Positions 44,441-54,137 of a stretch of 64,000 bases of DNA are shown here, piece after piece. How positions within the stretch are numbered: position 1 is the stretch's first letter; each line of letters opens with the position of its first letter. This stretch comes from Flavobacteriaceae bacterium UBA5534 (lineage in GTDB: Bacteria > Bacteroidota > Bacteroidia > Flavobacteriales > Flavobacteriaceae), in NCBI GenBank assembly GCA_002426015.1, contig DINS01000021.1, forward strand, positions 1 to 64,000, read 5' to 3'. The position numbers and the translations under genes were made by a program. Below the pieces are notes generated by a model that saw nothing but the letters and a program-made list of their open reading frames with translations, was not told the origin of the DNA and ran no database searches.

Positions 44441-47400
44441 TTATGCTTCAGTTGTATTTCTCACTTTAGTTTGATACATCACGTTTGGTTTTGTTCCAAC
44501 GCTTTCTAACAAGTGATACATACGGTTATCTTCTTTAAGTTTTGCAACTTTACTTTCTTTATCATTGATGTCACCAAAGGTCATTGCTCCATTGCTACAT
44601 GCAGAAGAACAAGCTGTTTGGAATTCACCATCTTTAATTTCACGTCCATCACGTTTAGCATCAAGAATTGTTTTTTGTGTTTTTTGAATACACATTGAAC
44701 ATTTTTCCATAACTCCACGAGAACGAACAACCACATCTGGATTTAATACCATACGTCCTAAATCGTCATTCATATGATAATCAAACTCGTCATTTTCGCT
44801 GTATAAGAACCAGTTGAAACGACGCACTTTATAAGGACAGTTGTTTGCACAATAACGTGTACCTACACAACGGTTATAAGCCATGTGGTTTTGACCTTGA
44901 CGACCATGAGACGTTGCTGCAACTGGGCAAACAGTTTCGCAAGGTGCATGATTACAGTGCTGACACATTACAGGCTGGAATGCTACTTGTGGGTTATCAG
45001 CAGGAGATTCCATTTCATTGAATCCACCAAGAGACCCATTATCTCCAAATAAACCAGAGAAGTTTTCTTTTTTAGTATCATCTCCCTCAAACGTATCTTC
45101 AGAAGAATAATATCTATCAATACGCAACCAGTGCATATCTCTACTACGACGTATTTCTGATTTACCAACTACAGGAACGTTGTTTTCAGCATGACATGCA
45201 ATAACACATGCTCCACATCCAGTACAAGCGTTCAAATCGATAGATAAATTAAAATGATGACCTATTGAACGATCAAATTCGTCCCATAAATCTACATCAG
45301 GTGACGTAACAGGAGTTTCAACGTGATTTAAAGATACTACAGGAATTGCATTCCAGTAATCTTTATCTTTTGTATTGAAAATTTCTAATGTTGTTTCTTT
45401 AATGATATCTCCACGACCCATTAAAGTATTTTGTAATTGTACACAAGCAAACTCATGTTCTCCCGAAGCTGCTGTTACACTTACATTTTGAACTGTATTG
45501 AAGTTTTGGTATAAGGCATAAGCATTAACACCAGTTTTCATTTCGTCTTTTAATCCAGCTGTTCTTCCATAACCTAACGATAATCCTACAGATCCATTAG
45601 CTTGTCCTGGTTGAATGATTACTGGCACATTTTTTATTGTCACACCATTAACAGTAACATTTGCATAGCTACCATTTAAACCTCCATTAGCAACGTGCCA
45701 ATTTTTAAGATTTAATTGTTTTGCATCTGCTGTAGAAACCGTTAAATAGTTATCCCAAGACACTCTTGTTAAAGGGTCTGGAAACTCTTGTAACCATGGG
45801 TTGTTGGCTTGTTGACCATCACCCATTCCTACTTTAGTATATAAAGTTAACTCTAACCCTTCAGATTTAGCTGATGACGCCAATGCTCTTGCCGCATCAC
45901 CTGATGAAGCTACAGCTTCTGATGTATTAGTTTCAGTTGTTTCAGGTGTATTTTCCAATGTTGGCATAGCACCAACATAAATACCATCATGCAATGCTTT
46001 ATTGAATGAATTGCCTCCTAAAATACCAGTATTCCAATTATCTTTAATAAAATCGTGGTAAGACATATCATTACCAGTCCATTTTAATAAAGCATCTTGA
46101 AATTGCCTTGTATCAAACAAAGGACGAATCGTTGGTTGTGTTAAACCGTAATGTCCTTTTTTAAGTTCAACATCTCCCCAAGACTCTAAATAATGAGGTG
46201 CTGCAGCTATATATTGAGTAGCTGAAGCTGTTTCATCAGCTTTCATAGAGAAAGCAATAGATAATTCTGTTTTCTTTAATCCTTCTGCAAAATCATTTGC
46301 GTTTGGCAATGTATATAATGGATTAACTCCACTCATAATGATAGCACCAACTTTTCCAGCTTTCATATCAGCCACTAAAGTTGCTACATCTGCATCATTA
46401 CCTTGTCTTGTTTTTATTGGAGCAGACTTATCAAATACTTTACTGCTTAAATAAGCATTGATTTCTAACGCAACAGTTTGTGCATTAACATCTTGAATTC
46501 CTGTTACAACAACACCATTACTTCCAGCTTCTTTTAATTGTGAAGCTGCCTTACGAACTGCATCATCAATTTGTTTTGGAAGATCTCCAGAAACTGAACC
46601 ACCAACAACGTAACTATATAATTTAGCTAACGCTAATTTTTGTTGGCTTGGCGTTGCAGGCACACGCTTATCAGCATTTGCTCCAGTTAATGACATGTTA
46701 GCTTCAATCTGAATATGTCTAGACATTTTACCTTCTTGAGGCACGCGTCCTTTAGCATAACCTGAATCGAAACCACCACCTTGCCAATCTCCTAAAAAGT
46801 CAGCACCTACAGAAACTATAGTTGAAGCTTTTGAGAAATCGTAATTAGCTAAAGCGCGTTCTCCATATTTAGCTTGGTATGCATCTAATGCAGCAGATTC
46901 TGAAACAGCATCGTAAACTACATGACGGACATTACCATATTTTTCTTTGAAGTTTGATATCAATTTACTTGTTGAAGGACTTGCAAAAGTTTGTGTTAAT
47001 AACACAATCTCTTTACCAGCATTCATTAAGTCGGTTAGCTTTTGATTCGTTTCTAAATCAAAAGTGCTCCAAGAAATTGATTTACCATCTTTCTTTGGTC
47101 CTTGAACCCTTAAACTATCATACAATCCTAAAACTGAAGCGTTCACTCTGGCATTTGCACCACCTTTGGTAGTAGCCATCGTATTGTTTTCAATTTTAAT
47201 TGGACGCCCTTCACGAGTTTTAACTAAAACACTTGCAAAGTCAAACCCATCTGCAATGGTAGTTGCATAGTAATTGGCAACACCAGGAATAATTTCTTCA
47301 GGCTGCACTACATAAGGAATCGACTTAATCACTGGTCCTTCACAGGCAGCAAGTGATGCTGCTGCTGTACTAAAACCAACATATTTTAAGAAATCACGAC

Positions 47401-47554
47401 GTGTTGTAGAAGAAGCTTCCAATGTGCTTTTATCTCCTAAAAACTCATCAGTAGGAATTTCTTCAACAAATTCGTTTTGTTTAAGCGCCTCAACAATAGA
47501 GCTATTTTCGTTTAGCTCCTCAACACTTTTCCAGTATTTCTTGTTTGATGACAT
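44441..47554 (-). CDS. actB: Alternative complex III subunit ActB (TAT-variant molybdopterin-oxidoreductase-like, Fe-S subunit)
   Basis: 1037 residues. A TAT-like motif TTRRDFLKYVGFSTAAASLAAC sits at about 50-70, further in than normal, ending in a lipobox-like Cys. The large molybdopterin-fold domain (to about 740) is followed by a ferredoxin-like domain with four Cys clusters: CTGCGACVIACHAENN, CQHCNHAPCETVCPV, CVGTRYCANNCPYK and CSMCIQK. In known ACIII the molybdopterin fold holds no cofactor and the Fe-S clusters are three [4Fe-4S] and one [3Fe-4S]. It is the peripheral electron-transfer subunit. Confidence 0.94.
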   Translation of the reverse strand: MSSNKKYWKSVEELNENSSIVEALKQNEFVEEIPTDEFLGDKSTLEASSTTRRDFLKYVGFSTAAASLAACEGPVIKSIPYVVQPEEIIPGVANYYATTIADGFDFASVLVKTREGRPIKIENNTMATTKGGANARVNASVLGLYDSLRVQGPKKDGKSISWSTFDLETNQKLTDLMNAGKEIVLLTQTFASPSTSKLISNFKEKYGNVRHVVYDAVSESAALDAYQAKYGERALANYDFSKASTIVSVGADFLGDWQGGGFDSGYAKGRVPQEGKMSRHIQIEANMSLTGANADKRVPATPSQQKLALAKLYSYVVGGSVSGDLPKQIDDAVRKAASQLKEAGSNGVVVTGIQDVNAQTVALEINAYLSSKVFDKSAPIKTRQGNDADVATLVADMKAGKVGAIIMSGVNPLYTLPNANDFAEGLKKTELSIAFSMKADETASATQYIAAAPHYLESWGDVELKKGHYGLTQPTIRPLFDTRQFQDALLKWTGNDMSYHDFIKDNWNTGILGGNSFNKALHDGIYVGAMPTLENTPETTETNTSEAVASSGDAARALASSAKSEGLELTLYTKVGMGDGQQANNPWLQEFPDPLTRVSWDNYLTVSTADAKQLNLKNWHVANGGLNGSYANVTVNGVTIKNVPVIIQPGQANGSVGLSLGYGRTAGLKDEMKTGVNAYALYQNFNTVQNVSVTAASGEHEFACVQLQNTLMGRGDIIKETTLEIFNTKDKDYWNAIPVVSLNHVETPVTSPDVDLWDEFDRSIGHHFNLSIDLNACTGCGACVIACHAENNVPVVGKSEIRRSRDMHWLRIDRYYSSEDTFEGDDTKKENFSGLFGDNGSLGGFNEMESPADNPQVAFQPVMCQHCNHAPCETVCPVAATSHGRQGQNHMAYNRCVGTRYCANNCPYKVRRFNWFLYSENDEFDYHMNDDLGRMVLNPDVVVRSRGVMEKCSMCIQKTQKTILDAKRDGREIKDGEFQTACSSACSNGAMTFGDINDKESKVAKLKEDNRMYHLLESVGTKPNVMYQTKVRNTTEA

Positions 47555-47583
47555 ATTATATAATTGAATTACTTCTTAATAAA

Positions 47584-48876
47584 TTAATAATGACACTTAC
47601 CACATTCTAAACCTCCCATTTGTGCAACGGTAAGTTTATCAACTCCATACTTTTTAGATAACTGTTCGTGTATCTTGGTATAGTAGGCATTGTCTTCAAC
47701 TTTTACATTTGTTTCTCTATGGCAATTGATACACCATCCCATTGTTAATGACGAGAATTGATACATTACTTCCATTTCTTCAACAGGACCATGACAGGTT
47801 TGACACTCAATACCTCCAACAGTTACGTGCTGTGAGTGATTGAAATATGCAAAATCTGGCAAATTATGAATCCTTACCCATTTAACAGGCTGTGGTGTTC
47901 CAGAATATTTTTGCTCCGCGTCATTCCATCCAGCTGCTGCATAAAGCTTTTGGATTTCTCCATCATAAAATTCTTTACTAAATTCTTCGGTCGCTGTAGA
48001 CTCAGCAACTTCAGTAATTGATTTGTGGCAGTTCATACACACATTCAATGATGGAATCCCTGACGTTTTACTTACTCTCGCAGACGAGTGACAGTACTTA
48101 CAGTCTATACCATTGTCTCCAGCATGTATTTTGTGCGAATAATGTATTGGCTGAACTGGCATATACCCTTGATCGACTCCAACTTGCATGAAATATCCAT
48201 ACACAAAATATCCACTTGCAAGCAAGAAGAATATTGCTGTCACCAAAACCAAGAATTGATTTTGAACAAAAGCTTTCCAGATTGGCACTCCCTTTTGCGA
48301 GGCAACTTCTACGCCTTTAGCTTCTGCAAAACGATTTAATGTACGTCTTACCAACACCAAAGCCATTGCCAACAAACCGAATAATAAAGCTAAAGCACCT
48401 AGAATAAGTTTGTTTGAAGTGGTATCTGTTGAAGGGTTAGGATTTACACCTCCTACTGTTGCAGTTCCTGTTTCAGCTGGAGCAGCTTCTTCAGCTGTAT
48501 AAGCTAAAATATCACTGATATCTTGGTCAGACAATTGTGGAAAAGCTGTCATGGCAGTGCCATTGTACTCATTGAAAATCTTGACAGCATAAGCATCGCC
48601 TGCCTTTACCATTCCAGCACTGTTATGAATCCAATCTGTAAGCCAAGCTCTGTCTAAACCCTGTTCATCAGCAAGTCTTTGCTCAATATTTCGAAGTGCA
48701 GGACCTGTCATTTTCTTATCGAGTTTATGACAAGCAGCACAGTTTGTATTGAATAAAGCTTTTCCTTTTATAGGATCACCTTCTTGAGCGTGAAGTGAAG
48801 TTGAAAGCGTAAGTAAAATAATAAACCCTAAATATAGAATCTTTGAGGTTAATTTACGGTGTATCACCTGTTTCAT
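47584..48876 (-). CDS. actA: Alternative complex III subunit ActA (multiheme cytochrome c)
   Basis: 430 residues from the ATG at 48876, which gives the signal peptide TSKILYLGFIILLTLSTSLHAQ; a frame up to 48957 runs into a -7 box, so that end is unlikely, but an ATG at 48921 is possible. There are six CxxCH motifs: CAACH in an N-terminal cytochrome c-like domain (about 35-125), then CKYCH, CMNCH, CQTCH, CINCH and CGKCH in the C-terminal region, after two membrane helices. ActA takes electrons from ActB clusters. First gene of the operon. Confidence 0.93.
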   Translation of the reverse strand: MKQVIHRKLTSKILYLGFIILLTLSTSLHAQEGDPIKGKALFNTNCAACHKLDKKMTGPALRNIEQRLADEQGLDRAWLTDWIHNSAGMVKAGDAYAVKIFNEYNGTAMTAFPQLSDQDISDILAYTAEEAAPAETGTATVGGVNPNPSTDTTSNKLILGALALLFGLLAMALVLVRRTLNRFAEAKGVEVASQKGVPIWKAFVQNQFLVLVTAIFFLLASGYFVYGYFMQVGVDQGYMPVQPIHYSHKIHAGDNGIDCKYCHSSARVSKTSGIPSLNVCMNCHKSITEVAESTATEEFSKEFYDGEIQKLYAAAGWNDAEQKYSGTPQPVKWVRIHNLPDFAYFNHSQHVTVGGIECQTCHGPVEEMEVMYQFSSLTMGWCINCHRETNVKVEDNAYYTKIHEQLSKKYGVDKLTVAQMGGLECGKCHY

Positions 48877-48954
48877 ATTGTTAGTTGAATTATCTTCTAA
48901 ACTTTGGTATGATTTTTTCATTAACAAGAAAAAAATACAGTTAAAAATCTCACG

Positions 48955-48962
48955 CAAAAGTA
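48955..48962 (-). promoter_or_regulatory. -7 box TACTTTTG of the act-cox operon
   Basis: Exact TAnnTTTG on the minus strand, about 80 nt before the chosen actA start. The nearest -33 candidate is a weak TTTC. It would start a transcript of about 11.7 kb to the terminator at 37208. Confidence 0.55.
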
Positions 48963-49060
48963 ATACTTAAAGTCGATTTTAGAAATGTTAGGGAACTGTT
49001 AATTGTTAATTTATAAACATTCTAAATAATAATTTGAATGATATTTAAGTTTAATAAATT

Positions 49061-49068
49061 TACATTTG
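49061..49068 (+). promoter_or_regulatory. -7 box TACATTTG of the SPOR gene
   Basis: Exact TAnnTTTG, 19 nt before the ATG at 49088. A TTG at 49034-49036 is 24 nt upstream, slightly wide for a -33 element. Confidence 0.5.
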
Positions 49069-49087
49069 TATAAAATTAAAAATAGTT

Positions 49088-49471
49088 ATGATAAAACCAT
49101 GTTTTAAAGTCGTTTTTATTTGCCTGATAGTCATTGGGTTTTCGGTGAAAGCACAAGCACAGGAAGGTCGCGTGATTATTGACCAAGATAAAGACATCGA
49201 AAAATTATTGGAGTTTAAAAAAGATATAAAAACGGTTGATTTATATAAAATCAGAGTGTTTTCTGGCGATCGAAGCAGTGCAGAGTACACAAAAAGCCAA
49301 GTGACCAGTCTTTATGGTGATTGGCCAATTGCAATGGAATATGAAACACCTAATTATAAAATATATGTTGGCGCATTCAGAACCCGATTGGAAGCTGACA
49401 GAGCATTATTGAAGGTTAAGAAGAGCTACCCTGGAGCTTTGATACTGTTCTTTAAAAAAGAACGTAATTGA
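49088..49471 (+). CDS. Exported SPOR-domain protein
   Basis: 127 residues. A signal peptide (MIKPCFKVVFICLIVIGFSVKAQAQ) is followed by a single SPOR domain (about 50-127): YKIRVFSGDRSSAEYTKSQV, then NYKIYVGAFRTRLEADRALLKVKKSYPGALIL. SPOR domains bind glycan strands lacking stem peptides, usually at division sites. It has no membrane anchor, so it would be free in the periplasm. It is a single-gene unit facing away from actA and convergent with infB. Confidence 0.88.
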   Translation: MIKPCFKVVFICLIVIGFSVKAQAQEGRVIIDQDKDIEKLLEFKKDIKTVDLYKIRVFSGDRSSAEYTKSQVTSLYGDWPIAMEYETPNYKIYVGAFRTRLEADRALLKVKKSYPGALILFFKKERN

Positions 49472-49492
49472 TTTCTAGAACCAATTTTACAT

Positions 49493-49523
49493 AAAAAAAG
49501 CGACCAAATTGGTCGCTTTTTTT
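49493..49523. terminator. Bidirectional terminator between SPOR gene and infB
   Basis: Arms AAAAAAAGCGACC / GGTCGCTTTTTTT with a 5-nt loop; the A/T flanks serve both strands. Downstream, cccgactttgctcgagctgaca (49530-49551) resembles a short palindromic element also seen near 55089. Confidence 0.88.
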
Positions 49524-49562
49524 GTTGTTCCCGACTTTGCTCGAGCTGACAGTTGTTTTTAA

Positions 49563-52298
49563 TTATTTCAATTTCTTTTTTACCTCAACCTCATGGAATG
49601 CCTCTATAACGTCATCAACTTGAATATCGTTGTAGTTTTTAATTTGCATACCACAATCGTATCCTTTAGCAACTTCTTTAACATCATCCTTGAATCGTTT
49701 AAGCGACGATAACTCTCCTGTATAGATCACAACGCCTTCTCTGATTAAACGAATATTTGAGTTTCTAAATATTTTACCATTGGTAACCATACAGCCTGCA
49801 ATGGTTCCAATTTTAGACACTTTAAAGATTTCTCTGATTTCTGCGGTACCTGTAATCTCTTCCTTAAGTTCTGGAGACAACATACCTTCCATGGCATCTT
49901 TAAGGTCATTGATGGCATCGTAGATAATCGAGTACATTCTGATATCGATTTCTTCTTTATCAGCAATTTGACGTGCATTGCCCATTGGTCTAACGTTAAA
50001 TCCGATAATAATCGCATCTGACGCAGTAGCCAATAACACATCACTTTCTGTAATTGCACCAACACCTTTATGAATAATATTTACTTGAATTTCTTCAGTC
50101 GATAATTTTTGGAATGAATCTGTCAATGCCTCCACAGAACCATCCACATCACCTTTAAGAATGATGTTCAATTCTTGGAAATCACCAAGTGCTATACGAC
50201 GTCCAATCTCATCAAGAGTGATATGACGTTGTGTTCTTACCGATTGCTCACGTTGTAATTGTGTGCGCTTTGCAGCAATTTGTTTTGCTTCACGTTCGTC
50301 TTCAAATACGCTGAACTTATCACCTGCTTGTGGTGCACCATCCAAACCTAATATAGATACAGGAGTCGATGGGCCTGCAGATTTTACATTGTTGCCACGT
50401 TCATCGTGCATAGCACGAACTTTACCGCTGTTCTTTCCTGCAAGTACATAATCACCTACATTCAAAGTTCCGGCTTGCACCAATATGGTTGACACATAAC
50501 CACGACCTTTATCAAGGAAAGCCTCAACAACAGTACCACTTGCGTGTTTATTTGGGTTTGCTTGAAGTTCTAACAATTCGGCTTCGAGCAATACTTTTTC
50601 TAATAATTCTTTAACTCCTTGCCCAGTTTTTGCAGATATGTCGTGTGATTGGATTTTTCCTCCCCAATCTTCAACCAATAAATTCATGTTAGCTAATCCT
50701 TCTTTTACTTTTTCTGGATTTGCCCCTGGTTTATCGATTTTGTTAATTGCAAAAATGATTGGCACATTGGCTGCTTGTGCATGGGCAATGGCCTCTTTTG
50801 TTTGTGGCATGATAGCATCATCGGCAGCAATCACAATAATTGCCAAATCGGTTACTTGTGCACCACGAGCACGCATCGCTGTGAAGGCTTCGTGACCTGG
50901 TGTGTCTAGGAAGGCGATTTTTTGACCTCCTTCTAATTGCACTCCATAAGCACCAATATGTTGGGTGATACCTCCTGATTCACCTGCAATTACATTCTCT
51001 TGACGAATATAATCGAGAAGTGATGTTTTACCATGATCGACGTGACCCATCACAGTAACGATTGGTGCACGAGGTTTTAAGTCTTCAGGCTTATCTTCTA
51101 CTTCTTCAATATTATCTTCTAAATCGGAAGTGACAAATTCTACTTCATAGCCGAATTCATCAGCTACAACAGATAACGTTTCTGCATCGAGACGCTGGTT
51201 CATCGTTACCATCATACCCAACGACATACATGCAGAAATAATTTGTGTTACTGGAACATCCATCATCGTGGCGACTTCACTTGCAGTAACAAACTCAGTT
51301 ACTTTTAAGATTTTGCTGTCTGCTTCTTGTTGTTCAAGATCTTTTTCTGACTGTTGACGGTGTTGGTCTCTTTTATCTCTTCTGTATTTTGCACCTTTTC
51401 CTTTAGATGACTTGCCTTGAAGCTTTTCAAGTGTTTCTCTAACTTGCTTTTGAACTTCGGCTTCACTTGGTTCTTCTTTTACGGTACTTGTACGTTTGCC
51501 GCCTTGGGTTTTTCCTCTGAAGTTTCCTTTTTGGTTATCTCTATTGTTTGAGAAATTAGGTTTGGAATCGCCTCCTGCTGCCGGCCCTTTGCTTATACGG
51601 CGTCTTTTCTTTTTGTTAGCGTCGTTAGCATCTGTTTTTTTCTCTTCCTTTTTCTTTTTTGGTTTATTGAATTGAGATAAATCGATTTTTTCTCCCGCAA
51701 TTTTAGGCCCTGAAAGCTTTTGGTATTTTGTTTTTAAAGTTTCATCCTCTTCTTCCTCAACTTTTGTGGTTTCGGTTTTTGGTGATTCTTTAGGTTTTTC
51801 AACTTTAGGCTGTTCTGTTTTTGGTTCTGTGTCCTGCTCTGTTTTTACCTCCACTTTTGGTTTTTCGGTCTCAACAGGTTTTTTCACTTCTGGTTCGACA
51901 GCTTTTTCTTCAACCTTTGGTTCTTCTTTTTTTGGCTCTGGTTTTGTTGGGTTCAAATCTATTTTCCCAACTTGTTTAGGGCCACTCAACTCTGCTTTGG
52001 CTTTTACAACTTGCTTGCTTGCTTCTTCACGTTTGTGTTTTTCTTCAAGCTCACGCTCACGTTGCTCGCGCAATTCTTCCTTTTCTTTGAGTTTTGCCTC
52101 ACTGACTTCTTGGGATTCAGCCTTTTTGTTGGCATCCGTCTGAAATTCGTTAGAAAGAATCGTGTGAACTTCCTCTGATATTTTGGTATTAGGACTTTTC
52201 TCCACGTTGACGCCTTTTGATTCTAAAAAATCAATAGCACGATCAATGGAAATGTTGAGTTCGCGTAATACCTTATTTAATCTAATTGTATCAGCCAT
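49563..52298 (-). CDS. infB: Translation initiation factor IF-2
   Basis: 911 residues. IF2 N-terminal helical domain (LNKVLRELNISIDRAIDFLES), a long Lys/Glu/Pro-rich linker (about 60-320), then the G domain with VMGHVDHGKTSLLDYI (G1), GGITQHIGAY (G2), DTPGHEAF (G3), NKIDKPG (G4) and the domains III-IV that bind fMet-tRNA. It is the last gene of the rimP-nusA-infB operon, 30 nt after nusA. Confidence 0.97.
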   Translation of the reverse strand: MADTIRLNKVLRELNISIDRAIDFLESKGVNVEKSPNTKISEEVHTILSNEFQTDANKKAESQEVSEAKLKEKEELREQRERELEEKHKREEASKQVVKAKAELSGPKQVGKIDLNPTKPEPKKEEPKVEEKAVEPEVKKPVETEKPKVEVKTEQDTEPKTEQPKVEKPKESPKTETTKVEEEEDETLKTKYQKLSGPKIAGEKIDLSQFNKPKKKKEEKKTDANDANKKKRRRISKGPAAGGDSKPNFSNNRDNQKGNFRGKTQGGKRTSTVKEEPSEAEVQKQVRETLEKLQGKSSKGKGAKYRRDKRDQHRQQSEKDLEQQEADSKILKVTEFVTASEVATMMDVPVTQIISACMSLGMMVTMNQRLDAETLSVVADEFGYEVEFVTSDLEDNIEEVEDKPEDLKPRAPIVTVMGHVDHGKTSLLDYIRQENVIAGESGGITQHIGAYGVQLEGGQKIAFLDTPGHEAFTAMRARGAQVTDLAIIVIAADDAIMPQTKEAIAHAQAANVPIIFAINKIDKPGANPEKVKEGLANMNLLVEDWGGKIQSHDISAKTGQGVKELLEKVLLEAELLELQANPNKHASGTVVEAFLDKGRGYVSTILVQAGTLNVGDYVLAGKNSGKVRAMHDERGNNVKSAGPSTPVSILGLDGAPQAGDKFSVFEDEREAKQIAAKRTQLQREQSVRTQRHITLDEIGRRIALGDFQELNIILKGDVDGSVEALTDSFQKLSTEEIQVNIIHKGVGAITESDVLLATASDAIIIGFNVRPMGNARQIADKEEIDIRMYSIIYDAINDLKDAMEGMLSPELKEEITGTAEIREIFKVSKIGTIAGCMVTNGKIFRNSNIRLIREGVVIYTGELSSLKRFKDDVKEVAKGYDCGMQIKNYNDIQVDDVIEAFHEVEVKKKLK

Positions 52299-52328
52299 AA
52301 ATTGCTTGTAATATACTTTAAATATGTG

Positions 52329-53561
52329 TTATTCTTCAAATTCTTCTTTAAGAATTCTAATAACGTCAATAATTGTTTCTTCTTCTAAATCGGTTCTTTT
52401 AACCAAATCAGCAACATCTTGTTCTAAAATGCTTTTTGCTGTATCTAATCCTGCTTTGCTAAATTCTGCAATGATCCAAGATTCTATTTCGTCAGAGAAT
52501 TCAGATAATTCTACATCTTCTTCAGCGCCTTCTCTGAATACATCTATTTCATAACCTGTCAATTGCCCAGCCAAACGTATGTTATGACCACCTCTACCTA
52601 TGGCTTTTGATACTTCTTCTGGTTTAAGCAATACTTCAGCACGTTTGGTCTCTTCATTCAATTTTACTGAAGTCACTCTCGCAGGACTCAATGCTCTTGT
52701 GATGAACAATTGAATATTGCTTGTATAGTTGATAACGTCAATGTTTTCGTTACCTAACTCACGTACAATTCCATGAATTCTAGATCCTTTCATACCAACA
52801 CAAGCTCCAACTGGATCTATTCTATCGTCGTAAGAATCGACAGCTACTTTTGCTTTCTCGCCTGGAATTCTTACTACATGTTTGATGGTAATCAATCCGT
52901 CAAAAACCTCTGGTATTTCTTGTTCAAATAATTTCTCCAAGAAAATAGGAGCTGTTCTGGACATAATAATTGTTGGCTTGTTTCCTTTAAGCTCAACACT
53001 TTCGATGATTCCTCTTACATTTTCTCCTTTTCGGAAGAAATCTGAAGGAATTTGCTTTTCTTTTGGTAAAATGATTTCATTGCCCTCATCATCTAAAAGG
53101 ATGATGGCTCTGTGACGAATATGATGCACTTCTGCTGTGTAAATTTCGCCAATCAAATCTTTAAATTGTTTATAGATATTGGTATTGTCGTGTTCGTGTA
53201 TTTTAGAAATCAAATTTTGACGTAGCGCCAAAATAGAACGTCTTCCAAGGTCAATCAACTTTACAGCTTCGGCAACATCTTCTCCTACTTCAAAATCTGG
53301 TTCAATTTTACGTGCTTCAGATAAGGCAATTTCTTGGTTAGGCTCTTCAACTTCATCATCAGCAACGACAATTCTATTTCTCCATATTTCCAAATCCCCT
53401 TTATCTGGATTGATAATGATATCAAAGTTATCATCATCACCATATTTCTTTTTTAGAGCGTTTCTTAATACGTCCTCTAAAATCGCCATTAACGTTACAC
53501 GATCGATTAATTTATCATCTTTAAACTCTGAAAAAGAATCAATTAATGCAATATTTTCCAT
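52329..53561 (-). CDS. nusA: Transcription termination/antitermination factor NusA
   Basis: 410 residues: N-terminal RNA polymerase-binding domain, S1 domain (about 135-200, GEIYTAEVHHIRHRAIILLDDEGNEIILPKEKQIP), and two KH domains (SRTAPIFLEKLFEQEIPEVFDG, VGACVGMKGSRIHGIVRELGNENIDVI, AIGRGGHNIRLAGQLTGYEIDVF). The long C-terminal repeats of the E. coli protein are mostly absent, as in many bacteria. Its operon is preceded by a terminator-like leader, which NusA could itself influence; this is an inference. Confidence 0.96.
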   Translation of the reverse strand: MENIALIDSFSEFKDDKLIDRVTLMAILEDVLRNALKKKYGDDDNFDIIINPDKGDLEIWRNRIVVADDEVEEPNQEIALSEARKIEPDFEVGEDVAEAVKLIDLGRRSILALRQNLISKIHEHDNTNIYKQFKDLIGEIYTAEVHHIRHRAIILLDDEGNEIILPKEKQIPSDFFRKGENVRGIIESVELKGNKPTIIMSRTAPIFLEKLFEQEIPEVFDGLITIKHVVRIPGEKAKVAVDSYDDRIDPVGACVGMKGSRIHGIVRELGNENIDVINYTSNIQLFITRALSPARVTSVKLNEETKRAEVLLKPEEVSKAIGRGGHNIRLAGQLTGYEIDVFREGAEEDVELSEFSDEIESWIIAEFSKAGLDTAKSILEQDVADLVKRTDLEEETIIDVIRILKEEFEE

Positions 53562-53573
53562 ACCTACTATGAA

Positions 53574-54041
53574 TTAAAATTTTATAATCACTTTTGCCTC
53601 TAAAATGTCGTCAAACGCAATTTTAGCTTGCTTATTAACTGTTATTTTACCTTTGCCCACTGGCTTTGGTTCTTTTGTTTTCCATTCTAAAAGTATTTGT
53701 TCATCACCAACTTCTGTTAGTTTGGCTTCTACTTTTACGTTGTCTTTGGCTTTTACTTGGAGCGTTCTGCCAATATTTTTTTTGTACTGTCTTTTATTTA
53801 CTAAAGGTGTTGTGGCACCAGCAGATGTGACTTCAAGCGAAAAATCTTCTTCTTCAAGATCTAAATTATGCTCAATGGCTCTGCTTATAAATATACAGTC
53901 TTCGACACTCACCCCATTATCTCCATCGATGACAACATAAATCTTGCTGTCTGATGAAATCGTAAAATCAATTAGAAAAAGATCCGGTCTTTCTTCTAAT
54001 CCGTTCTCTATCAACGATTGAACTATGGTCTGATTCAGCAT
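53574..54041 (-). CDS. rimP: Ribosome maturation factor RimP
   Basis: 155 residues: N-terminal alpha/beta domain with DFTISSDSKIYVVIDGDNGVSVEDCIFISRAIEHNLD and the LEVTSAGATTPL motif (a variant of the common EVSSPG), then an Sm-like C-terminal domain. RimP assists 30S assembly. It is the first gene of the operon, 12 nt before nusA, with an attenuator-like leader upstream. Confidence 0.94.
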   Translation of the reverse strand: MLNQTIVQSLIENGLEERPDLFLIDFTISSDSKIYVVIDGDNGVSVEDCIFISRAIEHNLDLEEEDFSLEVTSAGATTPLVNKRQYKKNIGRTLQVKAKDNVKVEAKLTEVGDEQILLEWKTKEPKPVGKGKITVNKQAKIAFDDILEAKVIIKF

Positions 54042-54057
54042 TTTTTTAGTATAAAAA

Positions 54058-54078
54058 GAGGGGACTTTTTGTCCCCTC
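54058..54078 (-). terminator. Terminator-like hairpin in the rimP leader (candidate attenuator)
   Basis: Perfect 8-bp stem GAGGGGAC / GTCCCCTC with a 5-nt loop; on the minus strand it is followed at once by TTTTTATAC and, 16 nt after the stem, the rimP ATG. No minus-strand gene lies between it and the promoter at 54106, so it can only act on the rimP-nusA-infB transcript itself. Confidence 0.75.
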
Positions 54079-54081
54079 GCG

Positions 54082-54096
54082 TTATCTTTTTTTCAT
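54082..54096 (-). promoter_or_regulatory. Four-codon leader ORF (MKKR) before the rimP attenuator
   Basis: ATG AAA AAA AGA TAA lies between the predicted transcription start and the hairpin; its stop is 3 nt from the stem. The sequences GCGTT (54099-54103) and AACGC (54079-54083), read on the minus strand, could pair around it. Whether it is translated is unknown. Confidence 0.35.
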
Positions 54097-54105
54097 ACAA
54101 CGCTG

Positions 54106-54137
54106 CAAATATACAACTTTTAAATTGATATATCCAA
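54106..54137 (-). promoter_or_regulatory. Promoter of rimP-nusA-infB
   Basis: Minus strand TTG (54135-54137), 21-nt spacer, TATATTTG (54106-54113). Both elements match the Bacteroidota consensus. The expected start is near 54100. Confidence 0.65.

Noticed and set aside
51766..52178. Plus-strand ORFs opposite the infB linker
   Set aside because: Ser/Phe-rich mirror of the Lys/Glu/Pro-rich IF-2 linker, with no own promoter.
54058..54096. Plus-strand terminator (hairpin followed by CGCGTTATCTTTTTTTC)
   Set aside because: No plus-strand gene lies upstream, and the T run is 8 nt from the stem; the minus-strand reading has T directly after the stem.
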